From positions 62,001 through 126,000 of the forward strand of contig CAJMMT010000004.1 of assembly GCA_905214715.1 (NCBI GenBank): 64,000 nucleotides of DNA, given 5' to 3'. This document shows positions 1 to 7,900 of the stretch, piece by piece (position 1 is the first letter of the stretch; every line of letters starts with the position of its first letter). Below the pieces are notes generated by a model, which did no database searches, had not been told where the DNA came from, and worked only from the letters and a program-made list of their open reading frames with translations. This DNA is from an uncultured bacterium. Lineage in GTDB: Bacteria; Bacteroidota; Bacteroidia; Bacteroidales; Muribaculaceae. A program made the translations under genes and the position numbers.

Positions 1-344
1 ACGTGGGTGCCGAATACATCTATGGATGTTGATTTACCGGCTCCCGGAACGCCCGTGATTCCTATCCTGTATGACTTCCCGGAGTAGGGCAAGCATTTCT
101 CTATCACTTCCTGCGCTATCGCCGAGTGACGCGGAGACGTGCTCTCCACAAGCGTTACGGCTCGCCCCAGTATGCTCACATCCCCCTTCAATATCCCTTC
201 TACATAATCGTTCACACTCAGTTCCCGCGGACGTGCCATATGCTTACGATACGGATTTACCGTCGGCTGCGATTTCACTCCGCCGTTTACCTGAAGTCCT
301 TTGTATTGCGAGTCGTTCTCCGGATGTTCCATCTGTGTTTTCAT
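1..344 (-). CDS. meaB: Methylmalonyl-CoA mutase-associated GTPase MeaB, N-terminal part (cut by window edge)
   Basis: The first 114 codons of a MeaB/ArgK-type G3E GTPase are present; the rest lies beyond base 1. After a basic lead-in the protein reads RELSVNDYVEGILKGD and later GITGVPGAGKSTSIDVFG near residues 95-110, which is the family P-loop followed by its usual serine/isoleucine stretch. MeaB loads and protects the adenosylcobalamin-dependent methylmalonyl-CoA mutase, an enzyme of the propionate/succinate pathway of Bacteroidales. The ATG at 344 is chosen because it is the first in frame; ATGs at codons 5 and 36 are alternatives, and the family core starts only near codon 38. It lies 44 bases downstream of the DUF1573 gene on the same strand and may be cotranscribed. 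Confidence 0.88.
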   Translation of the reverse strand, partial: MKTQMEHPENDSQYKGLQVNGGVKSQPTVNPYRKHMARPRELSVNDYVEGILKGDVSILGRAVTLVESTSPRHSAIAQEVIEKCLPYSGKSYRIGITGVPGAGKSTSIDVFGTH

Positions 345-387
345 GGTATATGTATGATATTCTTCTGCTGTTGTGTTTTTATTGTAC

Positions 388-1299
388 TTATAGTTTCCCC
401 TTCTTTTTCACTTCCATATATTTCGATGAGAAAGCTTTGTTCACTTTCGAGGCTTCCTTCTCGGCAGGTGTCTTTTCCTTTTTAACTTTTGTATACACCT
501 TGCCGTATTTCCCCTTCCCTTTCTTGACCTCCACGCTCTTATCCCGCTCTATGTTGGCCCAGACTTTCAATATCATGCTGCTGTCGCCGGCATTGAGGTT
601 CTCGACCTTTACCTGGTATACCAGCTCGCCTACCCGATGCTCCTTGGCCGTATCGAGGCGGAAACTTATTATTCCGTTCTCTCCAGGGTTTATACTGTCG
701 GGCATGCTTTTTGCCGTGAGGGCTCCGCTCTCCGGTTCGATATGTAAATCCACCGGCTCTTCGCCGCTGTTATACATCTGCAGAAAACCATGGCGCGACG
801 CTCCCTGCGATATGTCGCCCAGATTCACCATCCGCCCGGAAAGTCTTACGCCCGAACCGAGGTCTACCGGATAATCCTGCTCTATAGTCTGTGCCGAGGC
901 TTTTACAAGTCCCTTTATATACAGTGTCTCGGCTTCCGGAGTACCGTCGCCCGTATCCCCGCTCTCACCGAGATACACTTTCATGGTTTTCTCGAATCTT
1001 CCGGGACGACGTGTCGGGTCGTAAGCGAATTTTATCAGGGCGGTGTCTCCGTTTGCTATCTCCCTATGATCATACTCGGCCGTCGTGCATCCGCATGATG
1101 TCTTGACCCTGAGTATGGTTACCGGAGCGCCCTTGTTCACAAAGCGGAATTCCCCTTGTCTGGGGCCGTCTTCCTCGGATATGGTTCCGAAATCATATGT
1201 CAGGCTTTCCCACTCTATATCCTTATCTCCCGCTTCCGAGACGAAAGGTGTCGACAAAGCCGTGATAGCCGATATTATGACGAGGATTGTTTTTTTCAT
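388..1299 (-). CDS. DUF1573 protein with two Ig-like regions and a lysine-rich tail
   Basis: A 303-residue exported protein. Residues 1-23 form a signal peptide ending SEAG. Residues about 28-125 are a DUF1573 (ASPM/Hydin-like Ig) domain: YDFGTI opening, then the typical TSCGCTTAEY strand and a NGDTALIKFAYDPT strand. Residues about 140-245 look like a second, more diverged Ig-like unit lacking the Cys-Gly-Cys motif. The last ~50 residues are strikingly basic, with many KK and KxK steps, and are not part of the domain. DUF1573 proteins are common envelope proteins of unknown role in Bacteroidetes. It is 12 bases downstream of a second DUF1573 gene, so the two probably form an operon. Confidence 0.85.
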   Translation of the reverse strand: MKKTILVIISAITALSTPFVSEAGDKDIEWESLTYDFGTISEEDGPRQGEFRFVNKGAPVTILRVKTSCGCTTAEYDHREIANGDTALIKFAYDPTRRPGRFEKTMKVYLGESGDTGDGTPEAETLYIKGLVKASAQTIEQDYPVDLGSGVRLSGRMVNLGDISQGASRHGFLQMYNSGEEPVDLHIEPESGALTAKSMPDSINPGENGIISFRLDTAKEHRVGELVYQVKVENLNAGDSSMILKVWANIERDKSVEVKKGKGKYGKVYTKVKKEKTPAEKEASKVNKAFSSKYMEVKKKGKL

Positions 1300-1311
1300 A
1301 CATTTGTGATG

Positions 1312-1707
1312 TTATTTGCGCACTGTCCCCTTGACCTTCAATTTGATTTTGCGTGGGTTACCGTTGGTGCGCACCGTTACATCTTTCTCAAACGCACCCA
1401 TAAACCCCGCCGGGTTGAACGTTACTTTTATCCGTCCTTTCTTGCCGGGAGGCAACGGAGCCTTGGGATACTCCGGTTTGGTGCAACCGCAATCGGCCTT
1501 CGCGTCAAGTATTACAAGATTGCCGTTACCCGTGTTGACGAATTCAAATTCGTGACTAACCGGGTTGTTTCCACCTTTTATAACTCCGAAGTTGTAACTT
1601 TTTTCAGCAAAATCGGCCTTCCCTTTTGTCTGAGTTCCGGCTACTGCCGCCGGAACGACTGCCAAGAATGCGAAAAACGCCAATATTATTATTTTTATTT
1701 CTCTCAT
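1312..1707 (-). CDS. Small DUF1573 domain protein
   Basis: A single-domain 131-residue DUF1573 protein. The frame is open up to 1758, but the start at 1707 gives a proper signal peptide (MREIKIIILAFFAFLAVVPA) and is preferred. The mature part contains KSYNFGVIKGG, then ADCGCTKPEYPKAPLPPGKK and a VTFNPAG strand, all typical of the family, so it is essentially the minimal version of its downstream neighbour. It is the first gene of the minus-strand pair, and its upstream region abuts the divergent tRNA-Pro promoter. Function unknown; a periplasmic or outer-membrane structural role is only an inference. Confidence 0.85.
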   Translation of the reverse strand: MREIKIIILAFFAFLAVVPAAVAGTQTKGKADFAEKSYNFGVIKGGNNPVSHEFEFVNTGNGNLVILDAKADCGCTKPEYPKAPLPPGKKGRIKVTFNPAGFMGAFEKDVTVRTNGNPRKIKLKVKGTVRK

Positions 1708-1775
1708 ATCTGCAATATTAACCAAATCAATACCCCTTTTTATCGGATTGATTTTCAAATTTAGCGATTTTTTTA

Positions 1776-1783
1776 TATATTTG
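1776..1783 (+). promoter_or_regulatory. -7 promoter element of tRNA-Pro
   Basis: TATATTTG matches the Bacteroidetes -7 consensus TAnnTTTG and sits 10 bases before the mature 5' end of tRNA-Pro. This would place the transcription start about 4-6 bases upstream of the tRNA. No good -33 TTTG is visible. Confidence 0.6.
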
Positions 1784-1793
1784 CACCATCAAT

Positions 1794-1868
1794 CGGGGCG
1801 TAGCGCAGTCCGGTTAGCGCACCTGCTTTGGGAGCAGGGGGTCGAAGGTTCGAATCCTTTCACCCCGA
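1794..1868 (+). tRNA. tRNA-Pro (anticodon TGG)
   Basis: A full cloverleaf is readable. The anticodon stem CCTGC/GCAGG encloses the loop TTTGGGA with anticodon TGG. The T arm has loop TTCGAAT, the D arm contains GGTTAGCGC, and the acceptor stem CGGGGCG pairs with CACCCCG apart from one C-A mismatch at position 6. The 3' CCA is not encoded. It decodes proline CCN codons. It has its own -7 element upstream and a strong hairpin terminator right after it, so it is transcribed alone. Confidence 0.95.
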
Positions 1869-1873
1869 CGTCA

Positions 1874-1907
1874 GGGAGTTTTCCTTTTCTGGAAAACTCC
1901 CTTTCTT
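1874..1907 (+). terminator. Intrinsic terminator after tRNA-Pro
   Basis: An 11-bp perfect stem, GGGAGTTTTCC (1874-1884) with GGAAAACTCCC (1891-1901), closes a 6-nt loop and is followed by TTTCTT. It starts 5 bases after the tRNA. Confidence 0.85.
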
Positions 1908-1933
1908 ATTGTCGGAAAGCCTCTTTCGCCCCA

Positions 1934-3571
1934 CTATTTAACGTTAGGACGCACTTCTATACCTTCGCATTCTTCTATAAGATGTAGTAGTGCAGGCAAT
2001 GCCTCGGCCGTGGGAATGTTCTTTTTTACAAGTTCTTTTCCTTTATATATGCTCACACGTCCCGGACCCGCACCTACATATCCGTAATCGGCATCGGCCA
2101 TTTCGCCGGGGCCGTTCACTATACAACCCATCACTCCGATTTTCAGATTCTTCAAGCCTGCGGTCGCGGCCTTTACCTCTCCGAGGGTCTTTTGCAGGTC
2201 AAACAGCGTGCGGCCGCAACCCGGACATGAAATATATTCCGTCTTGCTTATCCTAATCCGCGTGGCCTGGAGTATCCCGAGTGTGAGCTGTTCCAATGCA
2301 GCTTCGTCGAAGTTCTTGTCTTTCACTTCTATGCCCGAGCCGTAGCCGCCTAACAGCAGGGCTCCGAAATCGGCACCGGCCTCTACCTGAAGCGTCTCAA
2401 TGTCAGGAGTATCATATTCAAGGCTTATTATCACCGGATTCTTTCCACCTTCAGCCCTGAGACGGTCTATCCACGAGGCTATCTCGCCCGGCTTGTTTAA
2501 GTGGTGCGAGGTAAGTATCACGGGCAATGTGTCGCTATACTCTTCCGGAGTCCGCGATGCGTCGGCCCGGTGCCACTTGTCAGGCCACTCCTCAATATCC
2601 ACTCCAAGCACAGGCCATGAAAGTCCCTCAGGCAAAGCCACTGCCAAACTCCTTTCCGGAGTGGCTACAACTGTTTCAGGTTCTGCTATATGGGCGTGTC
2701 CTTCGCGAAATTCTATGTAATCGCGAAGTTTGCAGGCTACCGGTATCTCTTTTTCGGGATCCTCGCTAAGCGATACCCGGATCGTGTCGCCGAGTCCGTC
2801 GGCCATGAGGGAACCTATGCCCACCGCGCTTTTCACGCGACCGTCTTCGGCATCTCCGGCTTCCGTTACTCCGAGATGCAACGGAAATTTCATACCCTCC
2901 TTATCCATCTCTTTGACCAGAAGCCTTACAGTCTCGGTCATCACCACCGGATTACTGGCCTTGACCGACAGAACCACATTTCTGAAATCTTCAGCTACAC
3001 ATACCCTCAGAAACTCCATCATCGATTCCACCATCCCGGCCGGAGTATCACCATATCTGCTCATGATTCTGTCTGACAGCGACCCGTGGTTCACTCCCAA
3101 TCTTATGCATGTGCCGTTGGAGCGGCATACCTCGAGAAACGGCACCAGAGCTTCTCTTATTTTGTTGAGTTCCTCCCGGTATTCTTCATCGGTATACTCA
3201 AGTTTTTTAAACGTACGGGCTGCATCCACGAAATTTCCTGGATTTATCCTTACCTTCTCGCACCATTTGGCGGCTTCGAAAGCTGCCTGCGGATTGAAAT
3301 GCACGTCGGCCACGAGCGGCACGTCGCAACCGGCTTTCCTAAGTCCTTCGCTTATATTCTTCATGTTGGAGGCTTCACGCACACCCTGCGTGGTCAGCCT
3401 CACTATTTCGCCTCCTGCCTCGGCTATGCGCAAGGCCTGGGCGACGCTCCCCTCGGTGTCGAGCGTCGACGTGTTGTTCATCGACTGTACCCTTACCCGG
3501 TTTTTCCCACCTATTCCCACTTTCCCGGCAATCGCCTCCCAGCTTTCCCTACGTCTGTAATTATATTGCAT
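1934..3571 (-). CDS. ispG: 4-hydroxy-3-methylbut-2-enyl diphosphate synthase (flavodoxin), long form
   Basis: IspG (GcpE) makes HMBPP from methylerythritol cyclodiphosphate in the MEP isoprenoid pathway, using a [4Fe-4S] cluster. The protein opens NRVRVQSMNNTSTLDTE, the family signature, and runs through a TIM-barrel with VADVHFNPQAA and LGVNHGSLS. About 545 residues long, it has the middle insert domain of the plant/Bacteroidetes/Chlamydia three-domain type rather than the ~370-residue E. coli type. The C-terminal ferredoxin-like part carries the cluster cysteines in ISCPGCGRTLFD and GVMGCIVNGPGE. The frame is open to 3598, but MQYNYRRRESW at 3571 matches the usual N terminus. A 14-bp near-tandem duplication lies just upstream (3597-3626). 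Confidence 0.95.
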   Translation of the reverse strand: MQYNYRRRESWEAIAGKVGIGGKNRVRVQSMNNTSTLDTEGSVAQALRIAEAGGEIVRLTTQGVREASNMKNISEGLRKAGCDVPLVADVHFNPQAAFEAAKWCEKVRINPGNFVDAARTFKKLEYTDEEYREELNKIREALVPFLEVCRSNGTCIRLGVNHGSLSDRIMSRYGDTPAGMVESMMEFLRVCVAEDFRNVVLSVKASNPVVMTETVRLLVKEMDKEGMKFPLHLGVTEAGDAEDGRVKSAVGIGSLMADGLGDTIRVSLSEDPEKEIPVACKLRDYIEFREGHAHIAEPETVVATPERSLAVALPEGLSWPVLGVDIEEWPDKWHRADASRTPEEYSDTLPVILTSHHLNKPGEIASWIDRLRAEGGKNPVIISLEYDTPDIETLQVEAGADFGALLLGGYGSGIEVKDKNFDEAALEQLTLGILQATRIRISKTEYISCPGCGRTLFDLQKTLGEVKAATAGLKNLKIGVMGCIVNGPGEMADADYGYVGAGPGRVSIYKGKELVKKNIPTAEALPALLHLIEECEGIEVRPNVK

Positions 3572-3622
3572 ATCAAAAACAGTTGTTTCAAAAACCAATG
3601 ACTAACGACTAATGACTAACGA

Positions 3623-4459
3623 CTAAAACAATGTAAGAAAGAACACGCACAGGAATCCGACGGCACTGCCGGCCAATACCTGCAATACCGTATGCCGCCC
3701 GAGCCATACACGGGCCGAACCGAGCAATCCGGCTATACCTATGGCGGAAGCCACCCAGATTTCTATATGCGGATGCGGTATACCCTCGCGTGATATACAT
3801 ACAAGCAACGCGACAACACCGGCGGCTGCGGCCGCATGCGCCGAAATTTTCCACCATAGATTGACTATCATGTTCACAATCCCCGCGAGTGCGCCTCCGA
3901 AAAAGAACATCCCCGCCCACAAGGGAGCTCCTTTTGCAAGCATGAACCATCCCGAAGCCGCGAGAGTCAAGATGCTTATTATGTATGGCACAAGACGCTC
4001 TTTACGTCCGTTAAGCCCGAGGTCTTCCACCACCCCCATCTTCTTCAGCATAAATATCAGTAACATCGGCACAACTGCCGTTATGCAGAATATTATTATG
4101 CAGAAAGACCATTTAGTCTGCGTCGTGGCGAATTGCAGCACCGATATATGGAAGGCAACCAGCATGGCGTAAAGCGGCATAAGCAACGGCACAAGCACCC
4201 AGCTGAGCACATGCGACACGTTATCGATAAACCGCTCCCAAGGCTTATCATACGGGTCCTTGAGGTCGGACTCTCGCGCCTCCGCAATCTTCAAACTTCC
4301 ACTTTCAGCCGCAAAGCCTTCATTCTCAGCCTCAACGTCCGTCTGCTCTGCCGCAACGCTATCCTGCTCTGCCGCAACACCGACATTTTCATCCTCAATC
4401 CCGTCGCCACAAGAGCTGCCGGGCGTAATCGGATAATAATCAGAAGTATCAATCTTCAT
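3623..4459 (-). CDS. PAP2-like integral membrane phosphatase-family protein
   Basis: A 278-residue membrane protein. The first ~70 residues are acidic and Ala/Glu-rich with repeated AAEQ/AEN steps, then DKPWERFIDNVSH leads into about six hydrophobic segments. The C-terminal half has KISAHAA and SARVWLGRHTVLQVLAGSAVG, which fit the SxxxH and SRxxxxxHxxxD-like motifs of the PAP2 (lipid phosphate phosphatase) family, though the final acidic residue is replaced by glutamine, so catalytic activity is doubtful. Members act on lipid phosphates at the membrane surface. It lies 24 bases from the IspG frame and may share its transcript. The long acidic N-terminal arm is odd, but no better start codon is seen before the family core. 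Confidence 0.65.
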   Translation of the reverse strand: MKIDTSDYYPITPGSSCGDGIEDENVGVAAEQDSVAAEQTDVEAENEGFAAESGSLKIAEARESDLKDPYDKPWERFIDNVSHVLSWVLVPLLMPLYAMLVAFHISVLQFATTQTKWSFCIIIFCITAVVPMLLIFMLKKMGVVEDLGLNGRKERLVPYIISILTLAASGWFMLAKGAPLWAGMFFFGGALAGIVNMIVNLWWKISAHAAAAAGVVALLVCISREGIPHPHIEIWVASAIGIAGLLGSARVWLGRHTVLQVLAGSAVGFLCVFFLTLF

Positions 4460-4560
4460 CTCTGCAATTCCTTTAATTCCCCTTCTTTCCTCCTTTTCCC
4501 TCTTCTTTATCTTCCCTCTTCCCCGTTATCCTTATCTTCCCCGTTATCCTCTCCGTCGAG

Positions 4561-4586
4561 TGCTCGCCCGGCGAAGCGGCGAGTAA
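4561..4586 (+). repeat. CGAAGC-loop hairpin repeat, copy A
   Basis: Stem CTCGCC (4563-4568) pairs with GGCGAG (4578-4583) around a 9-nt loop ending CGAAGC. It lies between the PAP2-like gene and the end of the RluA gene. The flanking CTCCGTC and TAA are shared with copy B at 38336. Other copies are at 20379 and 38849. Confidence 0.6.
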
Positions 4587-4599
4587 GATACCCCCGATA

Positions 4600-5496
4600 C
4601 TAAACTACCGCCTGGAATTTAGCCGGCACTGGTGTCTCGAATTTCATATCTTTCCGCGTAATAGGGTGCGCGAAGCGAAGCGAACGTGCGTGTAGCGCCA
4701 ACCTGTGCAACGGTGAGGTTGTGGCCCCATATCGCTTGTCTCCGATTATCGGATGCCCCAGTTCCTTGGCATGCACCCTTATCTGGTTCTTGCGGCCTGT
4801 ATCAAGCGAGAACTCCACCAGGCTACGTCCGTGTGCCGTGCGTATTACCCTGTAATTGGTTATAGCCAATTTCCCTTCGCTTGGTTCTTCGGTAGAGTAC
4901 ACCTCATGTCTGCTGTTCTCCGCAAGGTAGCTCTTCACCACGCCCTCTTTCTGCTCAAGCTCTCCTTCCAGGACAGCCACATATGTACGGTCAAGAACCA
5001 TATTGTTCCAATTGTGCTGCATGGCCTCTTTTGCCTCCACCGTCTTGGCAAACATCATCAGCCCCGACGTGTCGCGGTCAAGACGATGCACAATGAATAT
5101 CTTGTTCAACGGATGCTTGCGCTTCACGTAATCTCTCAGCAACGAGTAGGCGGTATCCACTTTGCCCGGACGGTCGGTGCCTACCGACAGCAGTCCGTAT
5201 CCCTTGTTCACGACTATTATGTCGTCGTCTTCGTATACTATCTGAAGCCGCGGATGTCTGAACACTTGGAATGGACGGGTGAAATTCAGTTCCATCCATC
5301 CTCCCGGAGGCACCGGTGTGTCAAATCCGTTAACTACCTCTCCCTGCACCATCACATGCCCGTATTTAAGCCACTTCTTTATATCGCCTCGCTTGGTGTC
5401 TCGCAGTTGGCTCTCCATGAACCGCATAAGTCCTACAGGCTCTTCGCCCCGGTTCTGACGGGCCAGGATCTTGTCTTCTGTAAATTTCCCTTTCAT
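4600..5496 (-). CDS. RluA-family 23S/tRNA pseudouridine synthase
   Basis: A 298-residue pseudouridine synthase. Residues 1-80 look like a shortened S4-type RNA-binding region (KKWLKYGHVMVQGEVVNG). The catalytic domain follows, opening IVYEDDDIIVVNKGYGLLSVGT and carrying the RluA motif II HRLDRDTSGLMMFAKT, in which the aspartate of RLD is the nucleophile. LDTGRKNQIRVH and HPIIGDKRYG are also standard. It converts specific uridines to pseudouridine; which RNA site cannot be told from sequence. It is on the minus strand between the DUF2851 and PAP2-like genes. Confidence 0.9.
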   Translation of the reverse strand: MKGKFTEDKILARQNRGEEPVGLMRFMESQLRDTKRGDIKKWLKYGHVMVQGEVVNGFDTPVPPGGWMELNFTRPFQVFRHPRLQIVYEDDDIIVVNKGYGLLSVGTDRPGKVDTAYSLLRDYVKRKHPLNKIFIVHRLDRDTSGLMMFAKTVEAKEAMQHNWNNMVLDRTYVAVLEGELEQKEGVVKSYLAENSRHEVYSTEEPSEGKLAITNYRVIRTAHGRSLVEFSLDTGRKNQIRVHAKELGHPIIGDKRYGATTSPLHRLALHARSLRFAHPITRKDMKFETPVPAKFQAVV

Positions 5497-5562
5497 ATTC
5501 TATATAACGTCCTTCACTCCCATATCACGCCCCTGACGGTAAAAAAACTTCATTCTCCCTTT

Positions 5563-6852
5563 TTAAAGTCTGCCGGCGACACCCCTCTTCATAAGTGAAT
5601 AGGCATATCGGCATTCATTACATCGGCCTCGGTCGCAATACTCTTTGCGCAGATGAAGCATAGCCTGCGACCGCATGGCGTCAGCTGACTTTATTCCACC
5701 TGCAGACCATTGCGCGATTATGGAGTTACGTTCGGGCGGGAGACTTTCCAATAGAGATATAACCTTATCCATAAGAGAGATGTCGTCATGTATTGCGCCA
5801 TAAGCATATAGGATGGGGGCCGCTACGTTTATCATCAGCAGCCTGCGGCTCGGTTTCCCTAATGTCTGACTCAGGTCTTCGCGCTCTTCTTCTCCGAATG
5901 CTCCGTGCCGACGCCAGTATCCCTCCAACTCCCAACCGAACAGGTCCTCAAGCCGTTCCTGATCGCCCTCCGTTTCCAACAGTCTGTTCATCAGCCGAAG
6001 TCCACCGTATAAAGTTCTCGCCAATAATGCGATTCTGCGGGGCGGAAAGTTGCCCGGACGCGTGCGTGAATATTTCCAAGCCTCGCGTCCTATCGGCCTG
6101 AGACTGTACTTACGGCTGAGAAATCCATATTCCCGACATAGAAGCCTGTAATAGGCGTCTTCCTGATGTATGCCGGGATCAAGCATACCGGCTTGTCCGA
6201 ACAATATGGCCTCAAGCTGATGCAGATTGTCGGAGTGCCGTCCGAGATGGTTTCCCTGTACGCTGCGTGCAAGCTGTTCCATAGGTTCGGCGTTGAGTCC
6301 GAATCCCAGACCACGGGCCAAGGTTACAAATGCGGCTCTTTCCCAGTCCCCGCCCGTCGCATCAAGAAGATTCGAGACACGAGTGGCCTTCTGCTGTATC
6401 CTTTCTATCGCCAATGTGTCGGCCCAGTTTTTTACCTCAAGTTCGGGTATCTCATGAAGCCGGCTCTGGCATCTCACCCCCTTGCGGTCTGAACAGAGTT
6501 CCGCATAAGTCATGCACACTTCCTGCGGTATCCTGACCTCGACAGTAGGTATGGGCTTGCCCGCGCCATCACTCACTTCCCTGTCGTTGATTCCCACAAC
6601 ATGCAGCAATACCGAGTCATAGGCACGGTCTGAGTCATGACCGTGTCTATACCAGTCGGATGCTTTTACATGTATCTCGATGTTCCCGGCCCATACGCCG
6701 TCGCCGAAATCAAGTCTGGCGTTAAAGAAGTCCGGACCGGAATCAAGATTCAGAATACCGGGGTTCACCACCCTCACCCGGCCTCCTCCGACCAAGGGAA
6801 GATTTCGGCCAAACAGCCCGTACCTCCACATATATTGGTAAAGCATCTCCAT
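5563..6852 (-). CDS. DUF2851 family protein
   Basis: A 429-residue soluble protein. The N-terminal part, with NPGILNLDSGPDFFNARL, WAGNIEIHVKASDWYRHGHD and YDSVLLHVV, is the hallmark of DUF2851, a family almost confined to Bacteroidetes, whose fold I recall as nuclease-like but whose function is not established. The C terminus has a Cys-rich patch (CDRGRCNECRYAYSLMKRG), which could bind a metal. No signal peptide or membrane segment is seen. The next genes upstream are divergent (small RNA, 6924) and downstream is the RluA gene. Confidence 0.85.
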   Translation of the reverse strand: MEMLYQYMWRYGLFGRNLPLVGGGRVRVVNPGILNLDSGPDFFNARLDFGDGVWAGNIEIHVKASDWYRHGHDSDRAYDSVLLHVVGINDREVSDGAGKPIPTVEVRIPQEVCMTYAELCSDRKGVRCQSRLHEIPELEVKNWADTLAIERIQQKATRVSNLLDATGGDWERAAFVTLARGLGFGLNAEPMEQLARSVQGNHLGRHSDNLHQLEAILFGQAGMLDPGIHQEDAYYRLLCREYGFLSRKYSLRPIGREAWKYSRTRPGNFPPRRIALLARTLYGGLRLMNRLLETEGDQERLEDLFGWELEGYWRRHGAFGEEEREDLSQTLGKPSRRLLMINVAAPILYAYGAIHDDISLMDKVISLLESLPPERNSIIAQWSAGGIKSADAMRSQAMLHLRKEYCDRGRCNECRYAYSLMKRGVAGRL

Positions 6853-6888
6853 ATCCGGGACAAATATAAAAAAAATTTACACTTTTTA

Positions 6889-6919
6889 ATTGATTATCCG
6901 AATAAATCAATTAATTTTG
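6889..6919 (+). promoter_or_regulatory. Promoter of small-RNA candidate A
   Basis: The -7 element TAATTTTG (6912-6919) lies 19 bases after an ATTG -33 box (6889-6892). It is divergent from the DUF2851 gene and starts a transcript near 6924. Confidence 0.55.
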
Positions 6920-6923
6920 CGCC

Positions 6924-6994
6924 GTGTTTTTCATAGTATTAAATTAAGATTAAGGTTTCGGTCTATTTCTTTGTGAAAAGAAATAGACTTTTTT
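6924..6994 (+). ncRNA. Small-RNA candidate, copy A (about 71 nt)
   Basis: Five bases after a good -7 element begins GTGTTTTTCAT, then an A/T-rich GTATTAAATTAAG stretch, and the transcript ends in a perfect 12-bp hairpin, GTCTATTTCTTT (6961-6972) with AAAGAAATAGAC (6977-6988), capped by the GNRA tetraloop GTGA and followed by six T. Copy B at 15911 has the same leading sequence and the same architecture with a different stem. No open reading frame is shared by the two copies (the ATG of copy B is ATA here), so a peptide product is unlikely. It runs toward rubrerythrin, which is on the other strand. Function unknown. Confidence 0.6.
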
Positions 6995-7050
6995 ACGAAA
7001 ACAGGAAGCCCGGAAGAATAATTCTTCCGGGCTTCCTGTTTTCGTAAAAA
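6990..7050. repeat. 61-bp perfect palindrome
   Basis: Bases 6990-7019 are the exact reverse complement of 7021-7050, with a single central base at 7020. The arm begins TTTTTACG and contains GGAAGCCCGG. It starts inside the T-run of the small RNA and ends 7 bases before the rubrerythrin stop. It may end rubrerythrin transcripts, but neither strand shows a T-run after the stem, so it is not a textbook terminator. Confidence 0.8.
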
Positions 7051-7057
7051 TATAAAT

Positions 7058-7657
7058 TTAAAACTGTTCCCGTGCTTCCGGGAAGTAGTGCTGATACGGA
7101 TGTGCGCATGCCGGACATACTTTCGGGGGCTCGGTACCTTCGAAGATATAACCGCATACATCACACTGCCACTTTATCGGGGTATCGCGTTTCCATACCG
7201 TACCATCCTCTATTTCCTTGGCCATGGCTTCGAAACGTCTCCGGTGATGTTCTTCTATGGTAGCTATCGACTCGAAAATATCAGCTATGCTGTCAAATCC
7301 TTCGCTTCTCGCTATCTCGGCCGATTTCTTATATGCCTCCACTCCTTCTACACGTTCCTCTTCTGCGGCTATCTGTATGTTACGCAGTGTACTGCCGAAC
7401 TCGCCGCTGTCTATCGACACGGGACCGGGGGCCACGCCTCCGTCAAGCAACAGCTGCAAATATACTTTGGCATGGTGCATTTCGTTGGCTGCCGTCTCGG
7501 TAAATATTCTACTGAAGAAGAAATAATTTTCCTTATTGGCTTTGTTAGCATAGATGGTATAACGTGTTACCGCTATCGACTCGCCTACGTAAGCCGAAGC
7601 AAGACATTCCGCTGTCTTGGTTCCTTTCAATGATGGAGTTGCATTGGTGTTTGCCAT
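7058..7657 (-). CDS. rbr: Rubrerythrin
   Basis: A 199-residue rubrerythrin, a cytoplasmic peroxidase that reduces hydrogen peroxide in anaerobes. The N-terminal ferritin-like domain supplies the di-iron ligands, seen in YVGESIAVTRY, NEMHHAKVY, RVEGVEAY and ATIEEHHRRRFEAM. The C-terminal rubredoxin domain has the iron-binding CDVCGY and CPACAHPYQHY pairs. The frame extends to 7708, but the ATG at 7657 (MANTNATPSLKGTKT) matches the family start. It is monocistronic, ending at the 61-bp palindrome. Confidence 0.95.
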   Translation of the reverse strand: MANTNATPSLKGTKTAECLASAYVGESIAVTRYTIYANKANKENYFFFSRIFTETAANEMHHAKVYLQLLLDGGVAPGPVSIDSGEFGSTLRNIQIAAEEERVEGVEAYKKSAEIARSEGFDSIADIFESIATIEEHHRRRFEAMAKEIEDGTVWKRDTPIKWQCDVCGYIFEGTEPPKVCPACAHPYQHYFPEAREQF

Positions 7658-7744
7658 AATATTTTGTTTTTTATAATAGCCGTCCGACATAATGCCCGTG
7701 CGATACATCTCGCGGCTCCGAAATTTACTCTATATCTTCAACAC

Positions 7745-7765
7745 TTGAACCGCCCGACGGTTCAA
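7745..7765. other. Short inverted repeat upstream of the caspase operon
   Basis: TTGAACCG (7745-7752) and CGGTTCAA (7758-7765) form a perfect 8-bp dyad with a 5-base spacer. It lies about 70 bases upstream of the operon -33 box, between the divergent rubrerythrin and CHASE2 genes. It could be a binding site for a dimeric regulator; it is not followed by a T-run. Confidence 0.3.
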
Positions 7766-7834
7766 TCAAACGCATTATTCTCCCGATATACTCCCCGAGT
7801 TCCATTGAAATTGTTTAAACTTACCCCTTTCCAT

Positions 7835-7865
7835 TTGATAAACAAATACTTTTTACTATCTTTGC
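7835..7865 (+). promoter_or_regulatory. Promoter of the caspase operon
   Basis: TTTG (7835-7838) and TATCTTTG (7858-7865) are spaced by 19 bases, a near-ideal Bacteroidetes promoter. Transcription would start near 7871, giving a leader of about 30 bases to the ATG at 7901. No further convincing promoter or terminator is seen until 15690. Confidence 0.75.
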
Positions 7866-7900
7866 AACATTCTCCGACCGACTAACAAACTAAGCGAATA

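Noticed and set aside
71..874. Long plus-strand frame of 267 codons over the meaB/DUF1573 region
   Set aside because: It is antisense to two genes with clear family motifs and has no domain of its own; a shadow frame.
1748..1987. Frame of 79 codons running through tRNA-Pro
   Set aside because: It contains the tRNA and its terminator and has no family resemblance.
2730..3560. Plus-strand frame of 276 codons opposite ispG
   Set aside because: Serine/proline-rich mirror of ispG codons without motifs; shadow of a certain gene.
3597..3626. Near-tandem ACTAACGACTAATG units after ispG start region
   Set aside because: Two copies of 14 bases only, no structure or neighbouring element; probably slippage.
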